The notes beneath the pieces were generated by a model that was not told the DNA's origin, made no database searches, and saw nothing but the letters and a program-made list of their open reading frames with translations. From the NCBI RefSeq assembly GCF_009865135.1, contig NZ_WWGH01000001.1, forward strand, positions 992,001 through 1,056,000: DNA of 64,000 nt, given 5' to 3'. Of this stretch, positions 26,455 to 34,924 are shown in pieces; the first letter of the stretch is position 1, and each line of letters opens with the position of its first letter. The DNA comes from Streptomyces sp. SID8374. Lineage in GTDB: Bacteria > Actinomycetota > Actinomycetes > Streptomycetales > Streptomycetaceae. The position numbers were made by a program, and so were the translations under genes.

Positions 26455-26671
26455 GTGCGACTTCCTTCTCACTGAGGCGGCTGGAGGGTGGGCTCGCTAC
26501 CCGTTCGACCGGGCATACGTCCGATCGTTGCGCTTGGCAGCGATCGTAACCCGCAGGGGTAAACGCGAGGCAATGCCCGTGCGTCCTACGGCTTGCGGCC
26601 CGCACCTCCCTGCCTGGGCCGTCCCTTGCAGCGTACCCTTCGGGGCCGTCGAACATCAGGCCGCAGGCCTG

Positions 26672-26869
26672 TTATCGCAGGCTGTCGCCGGTGGCCGCGA
26701 GGCGCGTCGCCGCCCGTTCGAGGTCTTCCGACGCCCGGTTGATCCGCTCGGTGGTGGTGGTGACCTGACGTCCGAGGCGCTGCGCCTCGACGAAGACCTT
26801 GATGCCGAGGACGCCGAGGACGGCGACCCCCAGGAATCCCAGGGCGATGGCGAGCATGGGCCAGAACAT
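26672..26869 (-). CDS. Small conserved membrane protein, 65 residues
   Basis: One N-terminal helix (PMLAIALGFLGVAVLGVLGIKVFVEA) is followed by a 38-residue amphipathic, heptad-like segment (QRLGRQVTTTTERINRASEDLERAATRLA) that could form a coiled coil facing the cytoplasm. It recalls a short DUF948-type protein. No function known. It lies between the zinc-ribbon gene and tatA on the same strand. Confidence 0.75.
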   Translation of the reverse strand: MFWPMLAIALGFLGVAVLGVLGIKVFVEAQRLGRQVTTTTERINRASEDLERAATRLAATGDSLR

Positions 26870-26905
26870 GCGGCGGTGCCTCTTCCTACGGGGCGCTAGG
26901 GGGTA

Positions 26906-27487
26906 CTACGGGGTGGCGTGCAGACGCAGGGTCCGTACGCCGCCGCCGGTGAGCAGTTCGATGATGCGCTCCCCGGCGGGCTTGCGGACCGGCGCGGCGC
27001 ACTCCGGGCAGGTGAAGGTGTAGAAGGTGGTGCTGCGGCTGGCGCCGATCACCAGCCGCAGCGCGCCCGCCGCGAGCTCGAAGCGCCCGCGGCAGTCGGG
27101 GCAGGCGGCCCGGAACCGCACGGCAGCGGGCACGGGGACCGGAACCGGCCCGCTACGGGCGGGGGCGGCGCCGGTGGACTCGGCGGCCAACCGTCCACGT
27201 GTGATGGGCGCGGCGGCCGATCCGGTACGCGCGGTGGTCGTCGCGGCCGGTCCCGTGCGCCCGGTGGACGTAGCGACCGACCCCGTACGTGTGGTGGGCG
27301 TGGCGACCGACCCGTTACGGCCGTCGGCCGTCGCGGCCGATTCCGTACGCGCGGTGGGCGTGGCGGCCGATCCCGTACGGCCGCCGGTCATCGCGACCGA
27401 ACCGCTACGGCCGTCCGTCATCGCGCCCCGCCCCGTGCGGACGGCGGTCCCGGTCGGGGCGACCGGCATGAGGTACGTCGGGTGCAT
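26906..27487 (-). CDS. Zinc-ribbon protein with a central 10-residue repeat tract
   Basis: The 193-residue protein has two visible parts. The C-terminal 70 residues carry CPDC (129-132) and CPEC (160-163), a zinc-ribbon pair, followed by RKPAGERIIELLTGGGVRTLRL. The middle (residues 27-96) is seven in-phase ten-residue repeats of the form R-T-G-S-V/A-A-T-x-x-x, with a weaker eighth unit at 17-26. The stretch is rich in Thr, Ala and Gly and probably disordered. The conserved part is likely the ribbon alone. It is downstream of pafC (24 bp) on the same strand, so it may be part of the pafBC transcript. Function unknown. Confidence 0.7.
   Translation of the reverse strand: MHPTYLMPVAPTGTAVRTGRGAMTDGRSGSVAMTGGRTGSAATPTARTESAATADGRNGSVATPTTRTGSVATSTGRTGPAATTTARTGSAAAPITRGRLAAESTGAAPARSGPVPVPVPAAVRFRAACPDCRGRFELAAGALRLVIGASRSTTFYTFTCPECAAPVRKPAGERIIELLTGGGVRTLRLHATP
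27200..27409 (-). repeat. Seven 30-bp in-frame repeats in the zinc-ribbon gene
   Basis: Translated units are RSGSVAMTGG, RTGSAATPTA, RTESAATADG, RNGSVATPTT, RTGSVATSTG, RTGPAATTTA and RTGSAAAPIT. The period is exactly 30 bp, so unit gain or loss keeps the frame. Confidence 0.85.
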
Positions 27488-27511
27488 CTCGTTCTCCGCT
27501 CCGGGCCCCGC

Positions 27512-28465
27512 TCAGACCGTGTCGTAGGCGGCGAGCGCCTCACGGGCCGCCGTCCGGGCGCTCTCGGCGAGCTCCGGCGGGGCGACGATGCGGCCCTCGC
27601 CGCCGAGGCGCAGGGCGAGGCGGCGCAGCGAGGCCGGGTCGGGGGTGCGCAGGGTGATCCGCAGCCCGCCGTCGGGGAGTTCCTCGGCGGAGTCGTGCGG
27701 ATAATATTCGGCGACCCAGCGGCCGCCGGTGCCGACCTCGATGACGACCTCGGGGTCCTCGGCCGCGGGCTGGACCAGCCCTTCGGAGAGGTCCCGCAGC
27801 TCCAGCTCGGGCGGTGCGGCGGGGGCGTCGAGGAGGCGGATCTCGGCGACCCGGTCCAGCCGGAAGGTCCGGCGGGCCTCGGAGAGCCGGCACCAGCCCT
27901 CCATATAGGTGTGGCCGACGGCGAAGAGCCGGATCGGGTCGACCTCGCGCTCGGTGAGCTCGTCGCGCGCGGGCGAGTAGTAGCGCAGCCAGAGGCGGCG
28001 GCGCTCGGAGATGGCCCGGTCGACGTCGGCGAAGACGCCGCCCTCCGCCTCGAAGGTCACCGAGAGCCGGGAGCTGGCAGCCCCGGACTCCCCCGCCGCC
28101 GTCTCCAGCTTGGCGGTGGCCCGGACCAGCGCCTGCCGGTCGCTCTCACGCAGTCCGGGCAGGGTCGCGACGGCGCGCGCGGCGACCAGCAGGGCGGTGG
28201 CCTCGTCGGCGGCGAGGCGGAGCGGCTCGGCGACGTCGTCCGGGTTGTGCCACCAGATCCGGTCGCCGTCGGTGTCGATGTCGAGGAGGTCGCCGCCCCG
28301 GAAGCTGGTCCCGCACATGGGCAGCACGTCGAGGTCCGAGATCAGCTCGTCCTCGGTGATCCCGAAGGCCCGGGCCACGTCCTGGACGTGGGCGCCGGGG
28401 CGCTCGCGGAGGTACGTCACCAGGGAGAGCATCCGGCGGGTCTGGTCGATCGCGTTCGTGGCCAT
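27512..28465 (-). CDS. pafC: WYL-domain transcriptional activator PafC
   Basis: The 317-residue protein has an N-terminal winged helix (RMLSLVTYLRERPGAHVQDVARAFGITEDEL) and a WYL domain with RLWLRYYSPARDELTEREVDP and the VGHTYMEGWCRLSEARRTFRLDRV segment. It pairs with PafB, encoded 12 bp upstream. In mycobacteria the PafBC heterodimer activates most DNA-damage genes independently of LexA, probably after sensing single-stranded DNA through the WYL domains. Assignment as C rather than B follows the conserved gene order and the shorter N-terminal motif. Confidence 0.92.
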   Translation of the reverse strand: MATNAIDQTRRMLSLVTYLRERPGAHVQDVARAFGITEDELISDLDVLPMCGTSFRGGDLLDIDTDGDRIWWHNPDDVAEPLRLAADEATALLVAARAVATLPGLRESDRQALVRATAKLETAAGESGAASSRLSVTFEAEGGVFADVDRAISERRRLWLRYYSPARDELTEREVDPIRLFAVGHTYMEGWCRLSEARRTFRLDRVAEIRLLDAPAAPPELELRDLSEGLVQPAAEDPEVVIEVGTGGRWVAEYYPHDSAEELPDGGLRITLRTPDPASLRRLALRLGGEGRIVAPPELAESARTAAREALAAYDTV

Positions 28466-28477
28466 CGGTACGTTCCC

Positions 28478-29431
28478 CTAGTCCTTGGCCACGGCTCGGA
28501 GCCGGTCCACCACATCGGCCCGCAGATCGGCGGGTTCCTCCACGACGACGTCCGGCCCGAACTCGACGAGCCAGGCGTCAAGACCGTGTCCGTACGGGAT
28601 CTCCAGCTCGTCCCAGCCGTCGCCGCGCTCATGGACCGATATCGCCCGCGACCGCAGCGGGTAGCCGGATCCGGCGCGGAGCCTGATCCGGGCGGTGCGG
28701 GTGGCGGTCTCGCCGGCCCAGCTCTCGACGGTCTCGCGGACGGTGACGACGTCGGGCACCTCGGCGGTGAACGCTCCGGCGCGGGAGCGGACCTTGCCGG
28801 TGATGCGGGAGAGCCGGAAGACGCGCTCGGCGCCACGGCCCCGGTCCCAGCCCGCGAGGTACCAGTGGCCGCGCCAGCACTCCAGGGTCCAGGGTTCGAC
28901 CTGGCGCTGGACGGGGGCGGCGGAGTTGGCCTTGCGGTAGTCGAAGGTGACCGGGCGGCGGTCGCGGCAGGCGAGCATCAGGGGCTCGAAGGCCGCCTCG
29001 TGGACGGGGATACGGGGTTCCAGGGCGCTGTGCACCTCGTACGCGTCCTCGGCCTCGGGCATCCCGGCCGCCCGCAGCTTCTGGAGCGCGCCGCTGGCGG
29101 CCCCGGCGAGGCGGGCCTGCTGCCAGACCTTGGCGGCGAGGCCGAGGGCGGCGGCCTCCTCGGCGTCCAGGGTGATGGGGGGCAGCCGGTTGCTGTCGCG
29201 GCGGGCCAGGTAGCCGGTGTCGCCGTCGAGGTTCTCGACGGTCTCGATGACGAGGCCGAGCTCGCGCAGATCGTCCTTGTCGCGCTCGAACATCCGGTTG
29301 AAGGAGTCGTCGGAGCCCGCTTCGAGGTAGGCCTCGATGGAGCCGCGCAGCTCGCGCTTGCTGAGCGGGCGCCGGGTCCCCAGCAGGCACAGCGCGAGGT
29401 TCATCAACCGCTCGGCCTTGGCAATCGCCAT
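28478..29431 (-). CDS. pafB: WYL-domain transcriptional activator PafB
   Basis: The 317-residue partner of PafC starts MAIAKAERLMNLALCLLGTRRPLSKRELR, with the helix-turn-helix and the SFNRMFERDKDDLRELG signature. The WYL domain has RRPVTFDYRKANS and the EPWTLECWRGHWYLAGWDRGRGAERVFRLSRI stretch. It shares a 12-bp gap with pafC. With PafC it should control the DNA-damage response. Relative to Mycobacterium, two FKBP genes have been placed between pafA and pafB. Confidence 0.93.
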   Translation of the reverse strand: MAIAKAERLMNLALCLLGTRRPLSKRELRGSIEAYLEAGSDDSFNRMFERDKDDLRELGLVIETVENLDGDTGYLARRDSNRLPPITLDAEEAAALGLAAKVWQQARLAGAASGALQKLRAAGMPEAEDAYEVHSALEPRIPVHEAAFEPLMLACRDRRPVTFDYRKANSAAPVQRQVEPWTLECWRGHWYLAGWDRGRGAERVFRLSRITGKVRSRAGAFTAEVPDVVTVRETVESWAGETATRTARIRLRAGSGYPLRSRAISVHERGDGWDELEIPYGHGLDAWLVEFGPDVVVEEPADLRADVVDRLRAVAKD

Positions 29432-29518
29432 CGACGCCCTTTCTCTTGTGCTCTACGACCGTCGACCGTACCGCCCCGGGGTGTCCGGGCCAAAGCGGGA
29501 CCGTGCACCGGACAGCGG

Positions 29519-29550
29519 TGAGGGCCCCCACCGAGCGGTGGAGGCCCTCA
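29519..29550 (-). terminator. Hairpin terminator after the short FKBP gene
   Basis: Two 15-bp arms (29519-29533 and 29536-29550) pair with one mismatch. The element lies 15 bases beyond the FKBP stop and separates it from pafB. Confidence 0.7.
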
Positions 29551-29564
29551 TCGACCGGAACGGA

Positions 29565-29936
29565 TCAGACCGAGATCAGGTCGCAGACGAAGATCAGCGT
29601 CTCGCCCGGGGCGATCGCGCTGCCCGCGCCGCGGTCGCCGTACGCGAGGTGCGCGGGGATGGTCAGCTGGCGGCGGCCGCCGACCTTCATGCCCTGCACG
29701 CCCTGGTCCCAGCCGGAGATGACCTGGCCGACACCGAGCTGGAAGGCCAGCGGCGCGCCGCGGTTCCAGGAGGCGTCGAACTCCTCGCCGGTGGAGAAGG
29801 CCACGCCCACGTAGTGGACCTTGACCTTGTCGCCGGCCTTGGCGACGGGGCCGTCGCCCTCCCAGATGTCCTTGATCTCCAGGTCGGCCGGCGGCTCGCC
29901 ACCCGGGAAGTCGATCTCGGGCTTCTCGATGCTCAC
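29565..29936 (-). CDS. Cytosolic FKBP-type peptidyl-prolyl isomerase
   Basis: The 123-residue protein is one complete FKBP domain: KVKVHYVGVAFSTGEEFDASW, VGQVISGWDQGVQGMKVGGRRQL and IPAHLAYGDRGAGSAIAPGETLIFVCDL. It has no signal peptide and so should act in the cytosol, easing prolyl isomerisation in folding proteins. GTG start. The larger membrane-anchored FKBP lies immediately upstream, separated by about 65 bp; the two may be co-transcribed from a promoter before the larger one. Confidence 0.95.
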   Translation of the reverse strand: MSIEKPEIDFPGGEPPADLEIKDIWEGDGPVAKAGDKVKVHYVGVAFSTGEEFDASWNRGAPLAFQLGVGQVISGWDQGVQGMKVGGRRQLTIPAHLAYGDRGAGSAIAPGETLIFVCDLISV

Positions 29937-30000
29937 TGAACTGCTCCTCTGAATGGTGAACTGGGCAACCGGGACAGTCTTACATCCTGGTCAGGAGGCG

Positions 30001-30939
30001 TTACATCTTGGCCAGGACGTCCACGGCGAAGACCAGCGTGGAGTTCTTCGGGATGGCCTGCTGCTGCTGGTCGCCGAAGGCCTGGTCCGGCGGGATCACC
30101 AGAAGCACGCGGCTGCCGACCTTCTTGCCGATCAGGCCGTCCTTCAGTCCCTTGAGGGTGACCTGGGCCAGCGGGAAGGTCTGGGTCTTGCCCTGGGCGT
30201 AGGTGGAGTCGAACTCCTTGGCATCCTTCCAGATCAGACCCACGTAGTTCACGACGACGCTGTCGGTCTCCTTGATGACCTCACCGTCGGACTCCAGGAT
30301 GTAGTTGGAGGCCAGCTTCTTCGGCGGGTCGCTCTTGGGGATGGTGACCTTCGGCGCCTTGCCGTCGTCGTTCGTCCCGACCTTGGGCAGGTCGATGCTG
30401 TCCTGGGCGACCTCGGTGCCCTTGGCGGAGGCCGGGATCTGGGTCGCCTTCAGGATGTCGACGACGAAGCCGAGGGTGGCGTTCGGCTTGATGTCGCCCT
30501 GGCCCTGCTCGCCGTAGCCGAGCTCCGGCGGGATGACCAGCTGGACGCGGCTGCCGACCTTCTGGCCGACGAGGCCCTTGTCCCAGCCCTGGATGACCAT
30601 GCCCGCGCCGAGCGTCAGGTCGAAGGGCTGCTTGCGGTCGAAGCTGTTGTCGAACGGCTTGTCGGAGTCCCACGACTGACCGAGGTAGTTGACCTGGATC
30701 GCGTCGCCGTTCTTGAGCTTCGCACCGTCACCCTCGCTGATGACCTCGGTCTTCAGCTCCTTGGGCGGGTCTCCCTTGCCCTTGGAGAGGGTGGGCTTCT
30801 CGCCGAACTTCGCTCCCGCGGTGATCGCGGGCACGCCGTTCTTGGACGAGGCGGAGTCGGAGGCCTTGTCGTCGCTGCCGCAGGCCACTGCCGACAGCAG
30901 CAGGAGGGGGGCGACGAGAAGGCCGGCAATTCGGCGCAC
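30001..30939 (-). CDS. Lipoprotein with two FKBP-type isomerase domains
   Basis: The 312-residue protein has a signal peptide ending in LSAVAC (C20). Two FKBP domains follow at about 65-170 (DAIQVNYLGQSWDSDKPFDNSF, IQGWDKGLVGQKVGSRVQL) and 205-312 (DSVVVNYVGLIWKDAKEFDSTY, LKGLKDGLIGKKVGSRVLL). The second has lost the ISGW-type tryptophan. It should sit on the outer membrane face and help exported proteins to fold. Just beyond the stop, a 16-bp stretch repeats the last codons almost exactly (LAKM-stop, then LTRM-stop), a small terminal duplication. Confidence 0.92.
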   Translation of the reverse strand: MRRIAGLLVAPLLLLSAVACGSDDKASDSASSKNGVPAITAGAKFGEKPTLSKGKGDPPKELKTEVISEGDGAKLKNGDAIQVNYLGQSWDSDKPFDNSFDRKQPFDLTLGAGMVIQGWDKGLVGQKVGSRVQLVIPPELGYGEQGQGDIKPNATLGFVVDILKATQIPASAKGTEVAQDSIDLPKVGTNDDGKAPKVTIPKSDPPKKLASNYILESDGEVIKETDSVVVNYVGLIWKDAKEFDSTYAQGKTQTFPLAQVTLKGLKDGLIGKKVGSRVLLVIPPDQAFGDQQQQAIPKNSTLVFAVDVLAKM

Positions 30940-30994
30940 TGGTTCCTCAGATCTCAGGGGGCACTGTGGTTGAGTCCGACCACTCTAGGCCGTG

Positions 30995-31031
30995 GACAGG
31001 GCCCCGTACGAGGAACGTACGGGGCCCTGTC
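30995..31031. terminator. Hairpin between pafA and the FKBP lipoprotein gene
   Basis: A perfect 16-bp stem (GACAGGGCCCCGTACG and its complement) has a 5-base loop. It lies 39 bp beyond the pafA stop and separates pafA from the FKBP genes. Confidence 0.85.
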
Positions 31032-31069
31032 GTACGACGGCCGGCCGGGAGGTGCCTCCTGGGCGCCGC

Positions 31070-32431
31070 TCACATGCCCGCGATCAGCTTCTCCACGCGC
31101 TCGTCCACGGAGCGGAACGGGTCCTTGCAGAGCACCGTGCGCTGCGCCTGGTCGTTGAGCTTGAGGTGGACCCAGTCGACGGTGAAGTCCCGCCGCTGCT
31201 CCTGGGCCCGGCGGATGAAGTCGCCGCGCAGCCGCGCCCGGGTGGTCTGCGGGGGCACCGATTTGCCCTCGAAGATCTTCAGGTCGTTGCAGATGCGGGC
31301 GGTCTGGCCCTTCTTCTCCAGGAGGTAGAACAGACCGCGGCGACGGTGGATGTCGTGGTAGGCGAGGTCTATCTGGGCGACCCGCGGGTTCGACATGGTC
31401 ATGTTGTGCTTGGCCCGGTACCGCTCGATGAGCTTGTACTTCATGACCCAGTCGATCTCGGTGTCGATCCGGTCGAGGTCCTCGGCCTCGATGGCGTCCA
31501 GCGTGCGGCCCCACAGCTCCAGGACCTGGTCGACGGTGCCGGTGCGGATGCCCCGGCGCTCCACGAAGTCCACGGCCTTCTCGTAGTACTCCCGCTGGAC
31601 CTCGATGGCCGAGGCCTCGCGGCCGCTGGCCAGGCGCACCTTGCGCCGCCCGGTGAGGTCGTGGCTGACCTCGCGGATGGCCCGGATCGGGTTCTCCAGG
31701 GTCAGGTCGCGCATCACCGTGCCCGCCTCGATCATGCGGAGCACCAGGTCGGTGGCGCCGACCTTGAGCAGCATGGTCGTCTCGGACATGTTCGAGTCGC
31801 CGACGATGACGTGGAGGCGGCGGTACCGCTCGGCGTCGGCGTGGGGTTCGTCACGCGTGTTGATGATCGGCCGGGAGCGGGTGGTGGCGGAGCTGACGCC
31901 CTCCCAGATGTGCTCGGCACGCTGGCTGACGCAGTAGACGGCTCCGCGCGGCGTCTGGAGCACCTTGCCCGCGCCGCAGATGAGCTGCCGGGTGACGAGG
32001 AAGGGGATGAGGATGTCCGCGAGCCGGGAGAATTCTCCGTGCCGGGCGACGAGGTAGTTCTCGTGGCACCCGTAGGAGTTTCCCGCCGAGTCGGTGTTGT
32101 TCTTGAAGAGATAGACGTCGCCCGCGATTCCCTCCTCGTGCAGGCGGCGTTCGGCGTCGACGAGCAGGCCTTCGAGAATGCGCTCGCCGGCCTTGTCGTG
32201 CGTGACCAGCTCGGTCACGTTGTCGCATTCGGGGGTTGCATATTCCGGATGCGATCCCACGTCGAGGTAGAGGCGGGCGCCGTTCCGCAGAAAGACATTG
32301 CTGCTGCGGCCCCATGACACAACACGGCGGAAGAGGTAGCGCGCCACTTCGTCAGGTGACAGTCGGCGCTGTCCCCTGAACGTGCACGTGACGCCGTACT
32401 CGTTCTCCAGCCCGAAAATGCGGCGGTCCAT
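31070..32431 (-). CDS. pafA: Pup-protein ligase PafA
   Basis: The 453-residue enzyme belongs to the glutamine-synthetase-like carboxylate-amine ligase fold. It begins [16 protein letters not shown], carrying the magnesium-ATP glutamates, and continues with [16 protein letters not shown] and [17 protein letters not shown]. It joins the C-terminal glutamate of Pup to lysines of target proteins, marking them for the proteasome. Dop (37280-38791) is its paralogue: compare [17 protein letters not shown]. It is separated from the core proteasome genes by an MFS/LacI pair. Confidence 0.98.
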   Translation of the reverse strand: MDRRIFGLENEYGVTCTFRGQRRLSPDEVARYLFRRVVSWGRSSNVFLRNGARLYLDVGSHPEYATPECDNVTELVTHDKAGERILEGLLVDAERRLHEEGIAGDVYLFKNNTDSAGNSYGCHENYLVARHGEFSRLADILIPFLVTRQLICGAGKVLQTPRGAVYCVSQRAEHIWEGVSSATTRSRPIINTRDEPHADAERYRRLHVIVGDSNMSETTMLLKVGATDLVLRMIEAGTVMRDLTLENPIRAIREVSHDLTGRRKVRLASGREASAIEVQREYYEKAVDFVERRGIRTGTVDQVLELWGRTLDAIEAEDLDRIDTEIDWVMKYKLIERYRAKHNMTMSNPRVAQIDLAYHDIHRRRGLFYLLEKKGQTARICNDLKIFEGKSVPPQTTRARLRGDFIRRAQEQRRDFTVDWVHLKLNDQAQRTVLCKDPFRSVDERVEKLIAGM

Positions 32432-32505
32432 GACTGAACATTACGCCTTACGGCCGGTGCTGAAACCGGGTTCGACAGCACCGTTTCGATCATTTTCCGA
32501 TCCGG

Positions 32506-33711
32506 TCACGACGGCGGGGTCGCGGCCATGATCGGCGACACGCCCCCCAGGACCTTCCCCGTGGCCAGCAGGACCACCAGCGCGAGGACTCCGCCGACCC
32601 CCGCCACGCCGAAGCTCCAGGCGGTGGAACCGATCTCGACGGCCGGTCCCGCCACGGCCGTTCCGGCTGCCGCGCCGACGCCGAAGGTGGTGACGAGCCA
32701 GGAGAACGCCTCGGTCACCGTGCCGCGCGGGGCGTGCCGGTCCACCACGATGAACGAGCACGCGATGGCGGGGGCGAGGAAGACTCCGGCGAGGGCGGCC
32801 AGCGCGGTCATGACGGGGACCGAGGGGGTGAGCGTCAACGGCAGGTAGCCGAGGGCCAGGAGGCCGACGATGACGCGGAGCCGCCGCTCGGGCGCACCGG
32901 CCCACTGCCGTGCCCCGTAGCCCAGTCCCCCGATGAGGGCGCCGAGGCCGAGCGCGGCCATCAGCCAGCCGTACACCGACTCGCGGCCGTGGTCGTCCGC
33001 GTAGGCCACACCGGCCACCGTGATGGAGCCGAGCGCGAGCCCGACGAAGAAGAACGCGCCGAGGAGGGCGAGGAGTCCGGGCGAGCGCAGGGCACCGAGC
33101 CAGTGCGCCTCGCGGGGCGCGGAGCGCCAGGTGCGGGAGGGTTCGGACAGGACGACCGACAACGCGCCCAGGACGCCGATGGCGTTGATGACGAGCAGGG
33201 CGGCGGCCGGGGACCAGAGCGAGACGAGGAGCGTCACCAGGAGCGGCCCGACGGTGAACATGATCTCCTGCGCCACGGCGTCCATGGCGTACGCCCGGTG
33301 CACCTGGTCCTCGCGCTTGAGCACGCTGGGCCACAGGGCCCGCAGACCGCCCTCCAGGGGCGGTGTGGCGACTCCGGCGACGATGACGGCGGCGTACGCC
33401 AGAGGGAGCGAGCCGAGGCCCGCGACGGCCAGCAGGGCCATACCGAGGGCGGAGAGGACGGCGGCGGGGAGCTGGACGCGCGGCTGCCCGTACAGGTCGA
33501 CGGCCCGGCCGAGCAGCGGCTGTCCGACGGCGGTGGCGAGCCCGTACGCGGCGGCCAGGGCGCCGGCCAGGGTGTAGCTGCCGCCCTCGGCGCGGGTGAA
33601 CAGCACGATCGCGATGTGCGCGGTGCCGTTGGGCAGCCGCCCCACCAGGGTGCCCGTCAGCAGCCGGGCGGCATGCCGCGCCCGGAGGATGTCCAGATAG
33701 CCCGCGGCCAT
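32506..33711 (-). CDS. Major facilitator superfamily transporter
   Basis: About 401 residues with twelve membrane helices and a central loop (LSEPSRTWRSAPREAHWLGAL). The GRAVDLYGQPRV segment between helices 2 and 3 is the MFS signature loop. It resembles drug-efflux or sugar-efflux permeases; the substrate is not evident. ATG 33711 has GGAAAGG upstream and is preferred over the frame start at 33744. It is divergent from a LacI-family regulator and an inverted repeat lies between, so the regulator probably controls it. Confidence 0.85.
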   Translation of the reverse strand: MAAGYLDILRARHAARLLTGTLVGRLPNGTAHIAIVLFTRAEGGSYTLAGALAAAYGLATAVGQPLLGRAVDLYGQPRVQLPAAVLSALGMALLAVAGLGSLPLAYAAVIVAGVATPPLEGGLRALWPSVLKREDQVHRAYAMDAVAQEIMFTVGPLLVTLLVSLWSPAAALLVINAIGVLGALSVVLSEPSRTWRSAPREAHWLGALRSPGLLALLGAFFFVGLALGSITVAGVAYADDHGRESVYGWLMAALGLGALIGGLGYGARQWAGAPERRLRVIVGLLALGYLPLTLTPSVPVMTALAALAGVFLAPAIACSFIVVDRHAPRGTVTEAFSWLVTTFGVGAAAGTAVAGPAVEIGSTAWSFGVAGVGGVLALVVLLATGKVLGGVSPIMAATPPS

Positions 33712-33753
33712 TCCCGCCCCTTTCCGCCGGACGGCTGCCACCACCCGAGGTTT

Positions 33754-33780
33754 TACGTATAACGTCGAGGTTCATACGTA
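33754..33780. promoter_or_regulatory. Inverted repeat, likely operator of the LacI regulator
   Basis: Perfect 7-bp arms (TACGTAT and ATACGTA) lie 13 bp apart in the 130-bp gap between the divergent MFS and LacI genes. The region is A/T-rich for this genome and has -10-like TATAAC. LacI proteins bind such two-fold symmetric sites. Confidence 0.6.
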
Positions 33781-33841
33781 CCATGTCCGCAGTTCGCGGG
33801 TCCACCTCGCGGCACCACGGAAACCCCGCACGGAGGCCCGC

Positions 33842-34876
33842 GTGACCGACCCCCACCAGCCCGTCCCGCCCCGGCCCACCAGCCGCGACGTGGCCCGTGC
33901 GGCGGGCGTCTCGCAGGCGACGGTCTCGCTCGTGCTCGGGGAGAAGTGGCCGGGCCGGGTCTCCGAGGCCACGGCCCAGCGGGTCCGGGACCGTGCGGCG
34001 GAGCTCGGCTACCGGCCCAATCTGGCCGCCCGCAATCTGCGGCTCGGCCGCACCAGGACCGCGCTGCTGGTGGTCCCCGCGCTCACCAACGAGTTCTTCG
34101 CCCGCGTCTACACCGGGTCCGCCGCCGTCGCCGCCGAGCACGACTTCGGCGTGGTGCTCTACCCCTCCCCCGACGGCACCGGACCGGCCCGGGACCCGTT
34201 CGCCTCGGCCCGCGCCGCCCTGGACGGGGTGATCGCCTCCTCCATGGCCTCCGACGCGCTCAGCGCCCTGCACGGGGCCGACCTGCCGCTGGTGATGCTG
34301 GACAGCGACCCGGCCGGGACGGACGCGGCGGCCCACGTGAATCTGGACATCGCCGACGGCATGCGGCAGGTGACGGAGCATCTGCTCGGCCTCGGCCACC
34401 GCCGGTTCGTCCATCTGGCGTCCGCCGTGGACACCTGGACGTTCGCGGTCCGGGCGCAGGCGGTACGGGAGGCGGCGGGCGCGGTCCCGGGCGCCACGGT
34501 GCGTACGGTACGGGCGCCCCTCGACGTACGGGCCGGGCGGGAGGCCGCCGAACAGGCGCTGGCCGTCACCGGGGAGCGGCCCACCGCGATCGTCTGCGAC
34601 GACGACATCCTGGCGGCCGGGGCCTGCAAGGCGGCCCGCCGGCTCGGGCTGCGCGTCCCGGACGACCTCTCGGTCACCGGCTTCGACGACCTGGCGCTGG
34701 CCACCGCCGTCGAACCGGAGCTGACCACCGTGCAGCTGCCAGCCGAGCAGGTCGGGGAGCGCGGGATGGCGGCACTGCTCGCCGTGCTGGACGGCCGCCC
34801 CGCCGAGACGGGCAGCCTGCCGGTGCGGCTGGTCGTCCGGGGCTCCACGGCGCCGCCGCCCGCCTCCCGGGCATGA
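33842..34876 (+). CDS. LacI-family transcriptional regulator
   Basis: The 344-residue repressor has the N-terminal helix-turn-helix and hinge (TSRDVARAAGVSQATVSLVL, then GYRPNLAARNLRLG). The periplasmic-binding-like effector domain follows, with ERPTAIVCDDDILAAGACKAARRLG and the SVTGFDDLALATAVEPELTTVQLP segment. The effector is not evident. GTG start. It faces the MFS gene across a shared operator-like palindrome, so it likely represses that transporter and perhaps itself. The stop lies inside a perfect hairpin. Confidence 0.92.
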   Translation: MTDPHQPVPPRPTSRDVARAAGVSQATVSLVLGEKWPGRVSEATAQRVRDRAAELGYRPNLAARNLRLGRTRTALLVVPALTNEFFARVYTGSAAVAAEHDFGVVLYPSPDGTGPARDPFASARAALDGVIASSMASDALSALHGADLPLVMLDSDPAGTDAAAHVNLDIADGMRQVTEHLLGLGHRRFVHLASAVDTWTFAVRAQAVREAAGAVPGATVRTVRAPLDVRAGREAAEQALAVTGERPTAIVCDDDILAAGACKAARRLGLRVPDDLSVTGFDDLALATAVEPELTTVQLPAEQVGERGMAALLAVLDGRPAETGSLPVRLVVRGSTAPPPASRA

Positions 34877-34910
34877 CGGATGCCCCCGGGCCGGGCCCGG
34901 GGGCATCCGT
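34876..34910. terminator. Hairpin between the LacI regulator and prcA
   Basis: A perfect 16-bp stem (34876-34891 with 34895-34910) has a 3-base loop. It starts at the last base of the regulator's stop codon and lies 15 bp from the convergent prcA stop, so it can serve both. Confidence 0.85.
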
Positions 34911-34924
34911 GAGGTGCGTTCCGC

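Noticed and set aside
26656..26670. CAGGCC-GCA-GGCCTG palindrome as a terminator of the small membrane protein gene
   Set aside because: Only six pairs and no U-tract, so too weak to list by itself.
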